Source of the DNA: Halomonas cerina
Lineage (GTDB): Bacteria; Pseudomonadota; Gammaproteobacteria; Pseudomonadales; Halomonadaceae
Assembly (NCBI RefSeq): GCF_014192215.1
Contig: NZ_JACHXP010000014.1
Location: 39,540 to 103,539 of the forward strand
Direction: 5' to 3'
DNA: 64,000 bases
Shown: piece by piece, positions 1 to 9,276 of the stretch
Layout of the letters: the number at the start of each line of letters is the position of its first letter
Position numbering within the stretch: position 1 is the stretch's first letter
Made by a program: the position numbers and the translations under genes
The notes under the pieces: model-generated
Told to the model about the DNA's origin: nothing
Seen by the model: the letters and a program-made list of their open reading frames with translations, nothing else
The model's database searches: none

Positions 1-475
<475 letters not shown>

Positions 476-476
<1 letters not shown>

Positions 477-1348
477 TGAGCATCCTGATCGACAAGAGCA
501 CCAAGGTCATCTGCCAGGGCTTCACCGGCGGCCAGGGGACCTTCCACTCCGAACAGGCGATCGCCTATGGCACCCAGATGGTCGGCGGCGTGACCCCGGG
601 CAAGGGCGGCCAGGAGCACCTGGGCCTACCGGTATTCAACACCGTCAAGGAAGCCGTGGAGCAGACCGGCGCCGAGGCCAGCGTCATCTACGTGCCGGCC
701 CCGTTCTGCAAGGACTCCATCCTCGAGGCCGCCAACGCCGGCATCAAGCTGATCGTGTGCATCACCGAGGGCATTCCGACGCTGGACATGCTCGACGTCA
801 AGGTGAAGTGTGACGAACTGGGCGTGCGCCTGATCGGCCCGAACTGCCCTGGCGTGATCACCCCCGGTGAGTGCAAGATCGGCATCATGCCGGGCCATAT
901 CCACCAGCCCGGCAAGGTCGGCATCGTGTCGCGTTCCGGCACCCTGACCTATGAGGCCGTCAAGCAGACCACCGATCACGGCTTCGGCCAGTCCAGCTGC
1001 GTGGGTATCGGCGGTGACCCCATCCCGGGTTCCACCTTCATCGATATCCTGGCAGAGTTCGAGAAGGATCCGGCGACCGAGGCGATCGTGATGATCGGCG
1101 AGATCGGCGGCACCGCCGAGGAAGAGGCCGCCGCCTACATCAAGGAACATGTCAGCAAGCCGGTGGTGTCCTACATCGCCGGGGTCACCGCGCCTCCCGG
1201 CAAGCGCATGGGCCATGCCGGTGCGATCATCGCCGGTGGCAAGGGCACCGCGGACGAGAAGTTTGGTGCCCTGGAAGCGGCGGGCGTTAAGACCGTGCGC
1301 TCCCTGGCAGAGATCGGCGACGCCCTGAAGGAAGCCGCCGGCTGGTAA
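476..1348 (+). CDS. sucD: Succinyl-CoA ligase alpha subunit
   Basis: This 290-residue protein has the normal family length. It forms the CoA-binding and phospho-histidine half of succinyl-CoA synthetase. A Rossmann CoA-binding domain lies at the N-terminus ([11 protein letters not shown] near residue 14), and the active-site histidine is His247 in [16 protein letters not shown]. The ATG overlaps the sucC stop. A strong hairpin follows the gene, so sucCD ends a transcript here; upstream genes of the usual sdh-suc cluster would lie outside the window. Confidence 0.98.
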
Positions 1349-1376
1349 GCCGATCGCGTCCTGCTAGGCGCAGCAG

Positions 1377-1410
1377 CGAAAGGGCACCTTGGGTGCCCTT
1401 TCGTGTGTCA
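1377..1410 (+). terminator. Rho-independent-like terminator after sucD
   Basis: A 12-bp perfect stem (CGAAAGGGCACC / GGTGCCCTTTCG, loop TTG) lies 28 bases after the sucD stop. The tract after it is short (TGTGTC). The hairpin also lies 20 bases beyond the end of the convergent siaD gene and may serve both strands. Confidence 0.75.
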
Positions 1411-1429
1411 AGGGGGCGAAGCGTCCCGC

Positions 1430-2215
1430 TCACTCGGCCAGGCACCAGCGATCACGACCCTCACGCTTGGCGTCCAGCAGGGCCTGGTCGGCGCGGTAAA
1501 TAGTGTCCCGATAGTCCTCGCCCGGATGATGCTCGGCGATGCCGATACTGGCGGTGAGCACCAGGCGCTCTGCCCCGAGCCTCAGGTCCAGGCCCCGCAG
1601 GCGCTCGCCGAGTCGCCTCACCAGGGCCTCGGCCTGGTCCAGGCCGGTATCCGGCAGTACCAGCAGGAACTCCTCACCGCCCCAGCGGCCGCACAGGTCG
1701 TTGGCGCGCAGTGCGCTTTTCAGGGTCTGAGCCAGGGCGACCAGTGCCCGGTCACCGGCGGCATGGCCATGGCGGTCGTTGATGCGCTTGAAGTGGTCGA
1801 TGTCGACCATGGCCAGGCTCAGGGGGCCGGCCTGACGCTTATCGGCCGCCATGCAGTCCAGATGCTTGGTCAGGTGGCGGCGATTGGCCAGTCCCGTCAG
1901 CGGGTCGCGGGTCGAGACGTCCTCGAGGGTCTGGTTGCGCTCGTGCAGCAGGTCCTGGTAGCGGTCGGCGATGCGTGACAGCTTGCGCTGTCGCTTCAGC
2001 TGCCGCTGGAGCTGGTGGCGGGTCGCGTGGAGGTCCTGCTGGGCGGTCTGCTGGAAGCCATCGGCGATGCTGACCAACCGCTCGAGTCGCTCCCGCTGCT
2101 CCAGGTGGTGGTGGTAGAGCCGCTCGAGGGCCGAGCGCAGGGGATGGCCTTGGTGGGACGTCATGGCGAGCAAGGCTTCTACCTCATCGAGCAGCGCCTG
2201 GTCTCGTGAGTTCAC
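1430..2215 (-). CDS. siaD: GGDEF diguanylate cyclase, SiaD-type
   Basis: The protein should make c-di-GMP. It has a long charged helical or coiled-coil N-terminal half followed by a GGDEF domain. The active-site motif is GGEEF at residues 179-183, preceded five residues upstream by an RxxD inhibitory site (RAND, 170-173). No membrane segment is visible, so it is cytosolic. I choose the GTG at 2215 because it overlaps the siaC stop in a GTGA junction; an upstream in-frame start at 2257 would run inside siaC. In Pseudomonas aeruginosa, SiaD is activated by the SiaC protein encoded just upstream, and the gene order here is the same. Confidence 0.88.
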   Translation of the reverse strand: MNSRDQALLDEVEALLAMTSHQGHPLRSALERLYHHHLEQRERLERLVSIADGFQQTAQQDLHATRHQLQRQLKRQRKLSRIADRYQDLLHERNQTLEDVSTRDPLTGLANRRHLTKHLDCMAADKRQAGPLSLAMVDIDHFKRINDRHGHAAGDRALVALAQTLKSALRANDLCGRWGGEEFLLVLPDTGLDQAEALVRRLGERLRGLDLRLGAERLVLTASIGIAEHHPGEDYRDTIYRADQALLDAKREGRDRWCLAE

Positions 2216-2601
2216 GCGGAGACCTCGAGGGGGCGGATGACGAAGGAGAAGGTGCAATCCTCCCTGAACTCCTCGGCCAGCTCCGCGATGCGCTCGTTGC
2301 GGGGATCGTAGTGCCAGACGACGCCGACCTTGCGGTCTTCCCGATGGGCATCCTCGAGCAGGTCGAAGATGTCCATCATCGCCTTCACCGAGCTGGTATT
2401 GAGATAGACGAGCTCCAGCGAGAGCTCCAGGGGCCGGGACTCGCGTTCCAGGAAGGCCTCGACCCAGTCGATGACCCGGCTGAACAGCTCATAGGAATTC
2501 TCCGGGTAGGAATCGCCTTGCAGGCTGAGGCGGCCTGCCTGCCAATCGCTCTGAATGGCGGGAGTCGAGGCGCTGCCGGGAAGGTTCAGATCTTGGCGCA
2601 T
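2212..2601 (-). CDS. siaC: SiaC-type regulator (DUF1987), phospho-switch protein
   Basis: This small 129-residue protein belongs to the DUF1987/SiaC family, which resembles anti-anti-sigma-like switches. In P. aeruginosa, unphosphorylated SiaC binds and activates the diguanylate cyclase SiaD; SiaB phosphorylates it and SiaA removes the phosphate. The phosphorylated threonine lies in the motif YLNTSSVKAMMDIFDLL, at Thr69 here (equivalent to Thr68 in Pseudomonas). The gene lies 14 bp after siaB and overlaps siaD. Function is inferred from family and operon context; the motif is directly visible. Confidence 0.88.
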   Translation of the reverse strand: MRQDLNLPGSASTPAIQSDWQAGRLSLQGDSYPENSYELFSRVIDWVEAFLERESRPLELSLELVYLNTSSVKAMMDIFDLLEDAHREDRKVGVVWHYDPRNERIAELAEEFREDCTFSFVIRPLEVSA

Positions 2602-2615
2602 GGGAGGATGACCGT

Positions 2616-3149
2616 TCAGATGGTGGCTGTCAGGCTAAAAAAACTTTGGCCAGAAGACAACGGCTGCAGTGAGGTCTGCAGCGGTCGGGATGACTTGCGG
2701 GCCATGTCGATCAGGCCTAGGCCAGCGCCGCTGGGAGCGGCCTCGTCCCGCGGCCGGCGCAGCTGCTGTTTGTAAGCTTTCTTGAGTTCGATGGCGTCGA
2801 GTCCCGCCAGGCCCGCCACGGCCTCGACCAGGTGTCGGCCGTCGGCGTCCTCCACCAGGTTGCCCGCCGAGACCAGGTAGTGTCCGGCTTCGTCCCGGGC
2901 CACGGCAATGGTGGCGGTAGCCTGCTCCTCGTCATAGCCTTGCTGGTTGGCGTAATGGCGGATGTTCTGGGTCATCTCGATGTAGACGGCGAAGACGTCC
3001 ATCGACGCCGAGAGGGCGGCCGACTGGCGGTTCAGGTAGTTGCGCAGGGCATGACCGATCTCCTCGATCAGGCTGCGCGAGATCGGGCCGTTGAAGCACA
3101 GCATGATGCGCTGTTGCAGGTAGGTGTCGCGCAGGGTCAACAGGTCCAT
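2616..3149 (-). CDS. siaB: SiaB-type protein kinase (GHKL-like fold)
   Basis: This 177-residue protein matches SiaB (DUF6272), the kinase that phosphorylates SiaC. An N-box-like segment EMTQNIRHYAN (residues 58-68) and a glycine loop GAGLGLIDMARKSS (141-154) resemble the ATP-binding site of GHKL kinases. The ATG at 3149 lies 13 bp inside the end of siaA, consistent with coupled translation; the longer in-frame extension upstream would only add siaA-overlapping sequence. It is cytosolic, with no signal or membrane segments. Confidence 0.85.
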   Translation of the reverse strand: MDLLTLRDTYLQQRIMLCFNGPISRSLIEEIGHALRNYLNRQSAALSASMDVFAVYIEMTQNIRHYANQQGYDEEQATATIAVARDEAGHYLVSAGNLVEDADGRHLVEAVAGLAGLDAIELKKAYKQQLRRPRDEAAPSGAGLGLIDMARKSSRPLQTSLQPLSSGQSFFSLTATI

Positions 3150-5206
3150 GGCGTCTCCGGGCCAGAGGGTTGAAAGGTGACGAGGCGCTGGCCTCCCTCC
3201 TCGGGGGCCACGTCGAAGCGGAAGCACAGCAGGGTGATGTCATCTCGCTGGGCATGCTCACCGCGGTAGGCATCCAGCTCGGCCGCGTAGGCAGCGATCT
3301 GGGTGGCCAGCGGTGCCGTCGCGTGGCGGCGCAGCATGGCCTTGAAGCGGGTATGGCCGTAGCCGAAACCGTGCTCTCCACCGGCCTGGTCGAGGAAACC
3401 GTCGGAGCACAGCGTGTAAGTCCAGTCCCGATGCAGGGGCATGACCCGGTTCTCGTAGGTCATGGCGCGCTTCTGTCCCAGGGCACGCTTACCGCCGGGG
3501 TGTACCTCCATCCGCTCGCCGTCGCTGGCATAGAGGGGCATCTTGGCGCCGGCGAAGGTCAGGCGGCCGGCACCGTGCTCGATCCATACCAGCCCCACAT
3601 CCATGTTCGTGGCGATGGAGGCGGGCAGCGACTCCTTGTGCAAGGTGGCTCGATTCTGGCGGTCGGTTTCGTTGAGGATGGCGGCCGGGTCGTGGGCGCC
3701 GACCTTGAGGATGGCATTGTCGATGATCGCCCGGGCCAGCATGGTCATCAGTGAGCCTGGGACTCCGTGCCCGGCGCAGTCGATGACGCCCATCAGGTAG
3801 CCCCGCTCGGTGGCGCGGAAGACATAGAAGTCGCCGCCCACCTGGTCCCGGGGGCGCCATAGCACGGCATGGTGGTCGGCCAGGTGGGTGGCCAGTTGAC
3901 GGCTCGGCAGGATGGCACGCTGGATGATGCTGGCATACTCCAGGGAGGCGTCGATCTGTCGCCGGGCGGCGGTCATCTCGGCGTTGGTCGCTTCCAGGTC
4001 CCGGGTGCGCTGGCGCACCCTCTCCTCCAGTTCCTGGGTATGGTGCTCGACCCGCCGGGCCATGTGCGCGAAGGCCCGGGACAGCTCGCCGATCTCGTCA
4101 CCCCGCTCGGTGGGCAGGCGGCTGGTGTAGTCGCCGTCGGCGATGGCTCGGGCCGAGTGCTGCAGCCGGCGCAGGGGGGCCAGGATCAGGCGATCGGTGC
4201 CATAGGCGAAGCCGGCCATCAGGATGGTCAGGATCAGGGCCAGGGTGGCCACCAGCGGCCAGAACCAGCGACTCTCGAGGACGGGGGCGCTCTTCAGGTC
4301 CAAGGCCGAGACCAGCAGCCACTGGAGCTCGGGGATGTAGCCGACGGTGAGCAGTCGCGGTTCGCCCTCGAGGCTGACTTCCAGGGTATGCAACTCGCCG
4401 GGATGCCGGCGGGCCTCGAGCATGGCGGCTTCCAGTCGCGTCTGCTGGTCGGCGTTGCCCAGCAAGGCCTGCAGGCGGCGGGTGTCGCCGTCCAGGCCTG
4501 CCTGGGCACCGGAGCTCAGGGCGAGACGTCGGCGATCGGGATGGGCCTGGATGGCGCCTCGGGCGTCGACGATCATCGGTGTCAGGCCGGGAGCGGTGTT
4601 GCGCAGGAAGTCATCGAGGAAGCGACTCAGGTCGAGCCCACCGCCGGCCAGACCCAGCGGTCGGCCGGCCTCCATGACCTTGACGTTGAACCACACCCTG
4701 GCCTGGTCGAGCTTGGCATCGACATTGACGTTGATGTTGTAAGAGGAAGTGCTGTCCATGGTCGCGAAGTACCAGGTGTCCTCCGGGTCCTCCGGCGACA
4801 GTCGGTAGCGGGGGCGACGGCTATGGGATGAATCAGCGTCATTGTAGTAGTAGTCGCCGCTGGTATGGTCGATGGCGAAGTAGGCATTGCCGCTGAACTG
4901 GTGGCGGAAGCCCTCGGCCTCCCGGAAGAAACGGTCGCGCTTGTCGGGATCGTCCGGTGATGCCAGCCACTCGCGGGTCACCACCGAACCGGCGAAGCGC
5001 CGCGACAGGGCGAGTTCCCGCGACACCGGCGCGAGGATCCGCTGCATGTGCAGCAGGGTGTACTGCCCGGCATAGCGGGTGGCGAAGTGGCGCCGCACGT
5101 CATCCATGGCCTGCCAGCCGATCAACAAGGCCGGAATCAAGGCAAGCAGGCAGGCCATCAACAGGGTCAGGGTCGACTGGCCGCGCAGTCCCCAGCGGTT
5201 GGCCAT
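3137..5206 (-). CDS. siaA: SiaA-type membrane PP2C phosphatase with HAMP domain
   Basis: This 689-residue sensor phosphatase has TM1 at ~11-31, a periplasmic sensor region of ~280 residues, TM2 at ~313-336, a HAMP domain at ~337-390, a short coiled coil, and a SpoIIE/PP2C phosphatase domain from ~450 to the end. Metal-binding aspartates sit in VGGDF (D459) and GVIDCAGHGVPGSL (D476). In P. aeruginosa SiaA dephosphorylates SiaC in response to a surface or surfactant-type signal, which switches on SiaD and cell aggregation. The ligand cannot be read from sequence. It is the first gene of the operon; its upstream region is shared with a repeat element. Confidence 0.88.
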   Translation of the reverse strand: MANRWGLRGQSTLTLLMACLLALIPALLIGWQAMDDVRRHFATRYAGQYTLLHMQRILAPVSRELALSRRFAGSVVTREWLASPDDPDKRDRFFREAEGFRHQFSGNAYFAIDHTSGDYYYNDADSSHSRRPRYRLSPEDPEDTWYFATMDSTSSYNINVNVDAKLDQARVWFNVKVMEAGRPLGLAGGGLDLSRFLDDFLRNTAPGLTPMIVDARGAIQAHPDRRRLALSSGAQAGLDGDTRRLQALLGNADQQTRLEAAMLEARRHPGELHTLEVSLEGEPRLLTVGYIPELQWLLVSALDLKSAPVLESRWFWPLVATLALILTILMAGFAYGTDRLILAPLRRLQHSARAIADGDYTSRLPTERGDEIGELSRAFAHMARRVEHHTQELEERVRQRTRDLEATNAEMTAARRQIDASLEYASIIQRAILPSRQLATHLADHHAVLWRPRDQVGGDFYVFRATERGYLMGVIDCAGHGVPGSLMTMLARAIIDNAILKVGAHDPAAILNETDRQNRATLHKESLPASIATNMDVGLVWIEHGAGRLTFAGAKMPLYASDGERMEVHPGGKRALGQKRAMTYENRVMPLHRDWTYTLCSDGFLDQAGGEHGFGYGHTRFKAMLRRHATAPLATQIAAYAAELDAYRGEHAQRDDITLLCFRFDVAPEEGGQRLVTFQPSGPETPWTC

Positions 5207-5336
5207 GGGCAGGTTCCCTTGCGTGGGTCCGGCGTCGACACGCGTGGCGTGTCATGGCCGAGCTCCTTCGGTACTAGATAATTACTACCATGCCACAGCC
5301 GACGGGAAACTACGATCCACGGCCCAGGCGGTGCAG

Positions 5337-5454
5337 GGCTATCGCAGATAGCGGTATCGCTCGGGGCTGATCCGTCGACAGGTCTGCGAGGGGGCGCTGT
5401 GAACCCCTCTACGACCTGTCCTCGGCGCCCCCGTCAGATCCAACTGCGATAGCC
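5337..5454 (+). repeat. Structured intergenic repeat, copy A (short form)
   Basis: This 118-bp element sits between siaA and rnb. It is bounded by an 11-bp perfect terminal inverted repeat (GGCTATCGCAG at 5337-5347, CTGCGATAGCC at 5444-5454). Inside, GACAGGTCTGCGAGGGG (5377-5393) pairs with CCCCTCTACGACCTGTC (5404-5420). It aligns closely with copies at 31711-31830 and 62461-62609 but lacks their central hairpin, apparently deleted between short CCCCTC direct repeats. No coding sequence is convincing here. The rest of the 5207-5603 gap holds the siaA upstream region, where I see no clear promoter, and a hairpin after rnb. Confidence 0.8.
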
Positions 5455-5527
5455 TTGCCAGGCGGTGCTGGGGCCAGCACGCGGTCGAGGCAGCCAACGG
5501 GCTCACCGCCAGCCTGAAGACCTGTAG

Positions 5528-5587
5528 GCGACAGTGGGGCGACAACCGCAACGCAAGACGGCGACCCTCGGGGCGCCGTCCTGTCGC
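5528..5587 (-). terminator. Nested hairpin downstream of rnb
   Basis: An outer stem GCGACAG/CTGTCGC (5528-5534 with 5581-5587) encloses an inner stem GACGGCG/CGCCGTC (5557-5563 with 5574-5580). It starts 17 bp after the rnb stop on the minus strand. There is no U-tract, so it may be a 3'-end stabiliser or a Rho-dependent pause rather than a true intrinsic terminator. Confidence 0.45.
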
Positions 5588-5603
5588 AGGGTCACGACTG
5601 GGG

Positions 5604-7544
5604 TCAGTCCGCCGGGCGCCCGACCAGCGAGCGTGTCTCCTCACGGGCCTCGGTCAGCGCCACGCGGATGATATCCCCGAGCTTGAAGCGCTCCTCGCCC
5701 TCGATCTGGATGCGCCCTTCCTTGTCGTCGATGGCCACCTTGTCACGGTCACTGTGCATCAGCGGTGCCGGGATGAAGGCGGTAGCGCCGTTGGCGGTCA
5801 AACGTACGCGCATGCCCCCCCGATTGATGGCGATGATCTCGGCCTCGAAGGTCTCCTGGGCCTCGGCGGCCGGGCCCAGATAACGCACGTAGAGCCAATC
5901 CTTGACGTCGCGCTCGGCCATGCGGTTCAGGCGGCGGCGTTCGGTGAGCTGTTCGGTAAGCGCCTGGCTCGCCTCGGCCGGTGCCTGCTCGCCCCTGAGC
6001 ACCCGCTTGATCAGCCGGTGGTTGACCATGTCCCCGTACTTGCGGATCGGCGAGGTCCAGGTGGCGTAGGCGGTCAGGCCCAGGCCGAAGTGGGGGCCGG
6101 GCTGGGCCGACATGCTGGTAAAGCCCTGGAAGCGGCGCAGGCGGGCGTCGAGCCAGGCGTCGTCGCGGCCCTCCAGGTGGCGCTTGAGTTCCCGGTAGCG
6201 AGGCAGCTCGGTGAGCTGTTCGCGCTCCACCTCGATCTGCTGGTCGGCAAGGAACGCCTGGGCGGCCTCGGCCTTCTCCGGCTCGAAGGCGCGGTGCACG
6301 TTGAAGATCCCGTGGCCGACATGCTCGGCGAGCAGATGGGCGCAGCAGGCGTTGGCCGCGATCATCGACTCCTCGATCATGCGGTTGGCGATGCGCCGTG
6401 CCTCCGTGCGGATATCCAGCACATTGCCGGCCTCGTCGAGGTCGAAGATATAATCCGGGCGGTCTTTGAACACCAGGGCATGCTCGGCGCGCCAGGCGCT
6501 GCGTGCCTCGGTCAGGTCGCGCAGGGCCTTGAGCTGCTCGCCGATCGCCTCGTCCGGTGCCCAGTCGCCCTGGCCCTCGAGCCAGTCGGAGACGCGATCA
6601 TAGGCCAGCTTGGCGTGGGAGCGGGCGGTGGCGGCGAAGAAGCGGTAATCGCCGAGGCGGCCGTCGGCTTCGATCTCCAGGGTGCAGGCCAGCACCGGTC
6701 GGTCCCGGCCCTCCCACAATGAGCAGAGATCATCGGCCAGCTGCTCGGGGAGCATGGTGACGTTCTGACCCGGCAGGTAGACGGTGAAGGCACGGGTGCG
6801 AGCCTCCAGGTCGGCGGCGTGGCCTTCTTCCACGTAGGCGGTGGGATCGGCGATGGCCACGGTCAGCGACCAGCCGCCGTCGTCGCGGGGCACGATGCGC
6901 AGGGCATCGTCCATGTCGCGGGTCTTCTCGCTGTCGATGGTGAAGAAGGGCTCGGCGGTGAGGTCCTCACGCGTGAGCCCCTCGTCGCGCAGCGGCCAGT
7001 CATTGCCGGCCTCCGGGCACTCCTGCTCCAGGGCGTGGCGGGCCAGGGTGACGCGCCAGGGCACGGCGGGATCGTCGGCCTTGGCCACCAGCTCGTCGAT
7101 CTGGGTGAAGAAGCCGCGGTCGTCGGGCTTGAGGGGATGGCGCACCAGGCGGGCCACCACCCAGTCGGTGTCACCGATGCTCGCTTCGTCGAGGCTGCGC
7201 TTGATGCGCGCCTTGAGCACGTTGTTCACCGACGGGTGGTCAGGGATTACCGCCAGGCGCCCATCGCGCTTCTGCACCCGGGCGATGAAGCGTGCCATGC
7301 CGGTCTCGAGAAGGGTATCGGGCTCTACGGACGTCTTCTCGCCCTCCTCGTGGAGGATGGCCTCGACACGGTCGCCATGCAGCACCTGCTTCATGGCGGG
7401 AGGCGGCACAAAGTACGACTCGCCGTCGTCGGTCTCGAGGAAGCCGAAGCCGCGGTCGGTGGCCTTGATCACCCCCTCGACGCGGGGTGTGGTCTCGCGG
7501 ATCTGTTGCTTGAGCTGGGCAAGCACCGAGTTGTTCTGCAGCAT
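5604..7544 (-). CDS. rnb: Exoribonuclease II
   Basis: This 646-residue enzyme degrades single-stranded RNA processively from the 3' end. The order is N-terminal cold-shock domains, a central RNB domain and a C-terminal S1 domain, as in E. coli RNase II (644 residues). The metal-binding aspartates are in FFTIDSEKTRDMDDALRI (about D204, D210, D212, D213). I choose the ATG at 7544, giving MLQNNSVLAQLKQQI, which matches the E. coli N-terminus; an ATG two codons upstream is also possible. It is a single gene followed by a nested hairpin. Confidence 0.96.
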   Translation of the reverse strand: MLQNNSVLAQLKQQIRETTPRVEGVIKATDRGFGFLETDDGESYFVPPPAMKQVLHGDRVEAILHEEGEKTSVEPDTLLETGMARFIARVQKRDGRLAVIPDHPSVNNVLKARIKRSLDEASIGDTDWVVARLVRHPLKPDDRGFFTQIDELVAKADDPAVPWRVTLARHALEQECPEAGNDWPLRDEGLTREDLTAEPFFTIDSEKTRDMDDALRIVPRDDGGWSLTVAIADPTAYVEEGHAADLEARTRAFTVYLPGQNVTMLPEQLADDLCSLWEGRDRPVLACTLEIEADGRLGDYRFFAATARSHAKLAYDRVSDWLEGQGDWAPDEAIGEQLKALRDLTEARSAWRAEHALVFKDRPDYIFDLDEAGNVLDIRTEARRIANRMIEESMIAANACCAHLLAEHVGHGIFNVHRAFEPEKAEAAQAFLADQQIEVEREQLTELPRYRELKRHLEGRDDAWLDARLRRFQGFTSMSAQPGPHFGLGLTAYATWTSPIRKYGDMVNHRLIKRVLRGEQAPAEASQALTEQLTERRRLNRMAERDVKDWLYVRYLGPAAEAQETFEAEIIAINRGGMRVRLTANGATAFIPAPLMHSDRDKVAIDDKEGRIQIEGEERFKLGDIIRVALTEAREETRSLVGRPAD

Positions 7545-7716
7545 GGTCACGATCGGTTGGCGGGGGTAAGGGAGCCACTATACGGATTCCGTCCGCCCGC
7601 GCCAATCGTGGCAATGCCGGCAAGCCGTCTCCGGATAGCGCTAGGTGGAAAGTGACCCCAGCCGTGTCGCGATAGGCCGTCACGGAGGGCCGGAACACCC
7701 GATCGAGGGATCGCCC

Positions 7717-8157
7717 CTAGTGGACGGTGATCACGCTGCAGGGGGCGGCGTGGCTGATCTTGTGGGAGACGCTGCCCACCACCAGCCCCTTGAGGTCGCC
7801 GAGCCCGCGACTGCCCATGACGATGGCATCGACCCCGCGCTGCTTGGCCTCCTCGAGAATACGCTGGGCGGGACTGCCCTGACCGATCACCGTCTCGACA
7901 TTCTCGATGCCGAGGGTCCGGGCTTCTTCCGCGGCCTTGTCGAGCAGCTCCCGGCCGATCTTTTCGCGCTTCTCGAGGGTGGCCTCCATGGGCACCGCGC
8001 CGAGTCCCCACACCAGCAGGGGCTCGTGTTCCAGGGCCTCGGGAATGTGCAGCAAGACGAGTCGGCTGTCTTCCTGGCGGGCCAGCCTGCAGGCCACACT
8101 GAGCGCCAGGCGCGAGTGTTCCGAACCGTCGATGGGTACGAGAATGGACTGGAACAT
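7717..8157 (-). CDS. Universal stress protein, UspA family (ATP-binding type)
   Basis: This 146-residue cytosolic protein spans a single Usp domain. The N-terminus FQSILVPIDGSEHS and the ATP-binding motif MGSRGLGDLKGLVVGSVS (G-x2-G-x9-G-S, residues 115-129) are intact, so it is of the nucleotide-binding type. Usp proteins support survival in stationary phase, low oxygen or other stress; the specific role cannot be read here. A ribosome site AAGGAG precedes the ATG, and an ANR/FNR-like site lies ~72 bp upstream, which suggests induction when oxygen is limiting. Confidence 0.93.
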   Translation of the reverse strand: MFQSILVPIDGSEHSRLALSVACRLARQEDSRLVLLHIPEALEHEPLLVWGLGAVPMEATLEKREKIGRELLDKAAEEARTLGIENVETVIGQGSPAQRILEEAKQRGVDAIVMGSRGLGDLKGLVVGSVSHKISHAAPCSVITVH

Positions 8158-8195
8158 GGGGGATCTCCTTGCCGGGCCAAGGTGAGAGTATTTCC

Positions 8196-8236
8196 AGCCT
8201 AGTCGCTGGCTCGGCCCATGTCATGACATGGATCAA
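8196..8236 (-). promoter_or_regulatory. Candidate ANR/FNR-dependent promoter of the usp gene
   Basis: On the minus strand TTGATCCATGTCAT (8223-8236) matches the ANR/FNR consensus TTGAY-N4-RTCAA at 9 of 10 defined positions. A TAGGCT hexamer at 8196-8201 could be the -10 element. With a start site near 8189 the box would be centred close to -41, the class II activator position. The box overlaps the end of ycjF. No experimental support; the spacing is the main argument. Confidence 0.45.
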
Positions 8237-9276
8237 GCCTCCGGCGACTCGTCGCGCTCGAGCCGGCGCAGCTGCTGCCAGAGCTCGCGGCGGATGTCGG
8301 CCACCCGGGGCTGTTCATCGGCCGCGAAGGCCAGCGGGCGCGTCAGGCGCTGGGCACGCAGGCCCAGCCGGGCGCCCAGCAGCCCGATGCCGAGCCCCTG
8401 GCCGGCCCGGGCGGATAGCTTGCCGGCCAGGTTGAGCGAAAGCAGCTCCATGCCGGCCTGGGCGGCCATCTCGCTGGCCCCGGCGAAGGCCATGTCGCGC
8501 AGCACCTGGCGCAGTAGCCGCAGGCGTGCTGCATAGCCGAGCTCCAGACCATAGAGGCGGCACAGTCGGTCGATCAGCGCCAGGTGGCGCCAGGCGACCA
8601 GGCCCATGTCGACCAGCGTCAAGGGGCTCACCGCGACCATCACCGCCGTCTCGCCGCACATGCGGGAGATCAGCCGGCGGGCCTCCCGGTCACGCGGGGC
8701 CAGCAGATGATGGGCGAGCAGTGTCTGCAGGTCGTGGCCGTCGTGATGGGGCTGGCGGGCCGCCTGGAAGGCGACCCAGTGAGGATGGTCATCGTCCAGG
8801 TCGAGCTGGCGCTTGAGGCGCTCGGCGAGGCTTAGGGCCTGCTTGGGTCGGCGCTCGGGCAGTCGGGACAGCGCCTGGCGCAGGTGCTCGTGACGTCGAA
8901 GACGACGCAAGCGCCATAGCTCCCGCAGCAGAGCCGTGATGCCGGCGCCGATGGCGCCGAGCCCCAGCAGTTGCCAGCCCAGGGCCAGCCAGTCGTTGCC
9001 GGCCAGGGCCGAGGGCAGGGTGAGGACCAGCTCGGCCGCGCCCAGGCCCAGGGCGCCAAGCAGCAGGGCCAGCAGGCCACGGTGGCGGCGCCGTGGCGGG
9101 GCGAGGCCGGCGGAGAGCGCCTGGTCGGCCGGTGTCTCCGGCGCGGGCGAAGGGGCGAGGGCGCGGCTCGGCAGGTCGGGCGCGAAATGGCGTCGCGGAT
9201 CGGGGTCAGCCGGCGACGGGGGCGGCTCGTCCAGGTCGAAGCGCCGGCTCGGTCGGGGATCGCGGGTCGGGGTCAT
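8233..9276 (-). CDS. ycjF: YcjF family inner-membrane protein (TIGR01620/DUF697)
   Basis: This 347-residue protein has a proline/arginine-rich cytosolic N-terminus and two adjacent membrane segments at about residues 63-118. A helical DUF697-like C-terminal domain contains the segment GETAVMVAVSPLTLVDMG. Its start overlaps the ycjX stop by 4 bp (ATGA), the usual ycjX-ycjF pair. In E. coli the pair follows the phage-shock psp genes and is linked to envelope stress; no psp genes are visible here. The molecular function is unknown. Confidence 0.88.
   Translation of the reverse strand: MTPTRDPRPSRRFDLDEPPPSPADPDPRRHFAPDLPSRALAPSPAPETPADQALSAGLAPPRRRHRGLLALLLGALGLGAAELVLTLPSALAGNDWLALGWQLLGLGAIGAGITALLRELWRLRRLRRHEHLRQALSRLPERRPKQALSLAERLKRQLDLDDDHPHWVAFQAARQPHHDGHDLQTLLAHHLLAPRDREARRLISRMCGETAVMVAVSPLTLVDMGLVAWRHLALIDRLCRLYGLELGYAARLRLLRQVLRDMAFAGASEMAAQAGMELLSLNLAGKLSARAGQGLGIGLLGARLGLRAQRLTRPLAFAADEQPRVADIRRELWQQLRRLERDESPEA

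Noticed and set aside
5339..5644. Minus-strand open frame of ~100 codons between siaA and rnb
   Set aside because: It is arginine-rich, has no ribosome site, overlaps the rnb end and lies inside the structured repeat and hairpin region.
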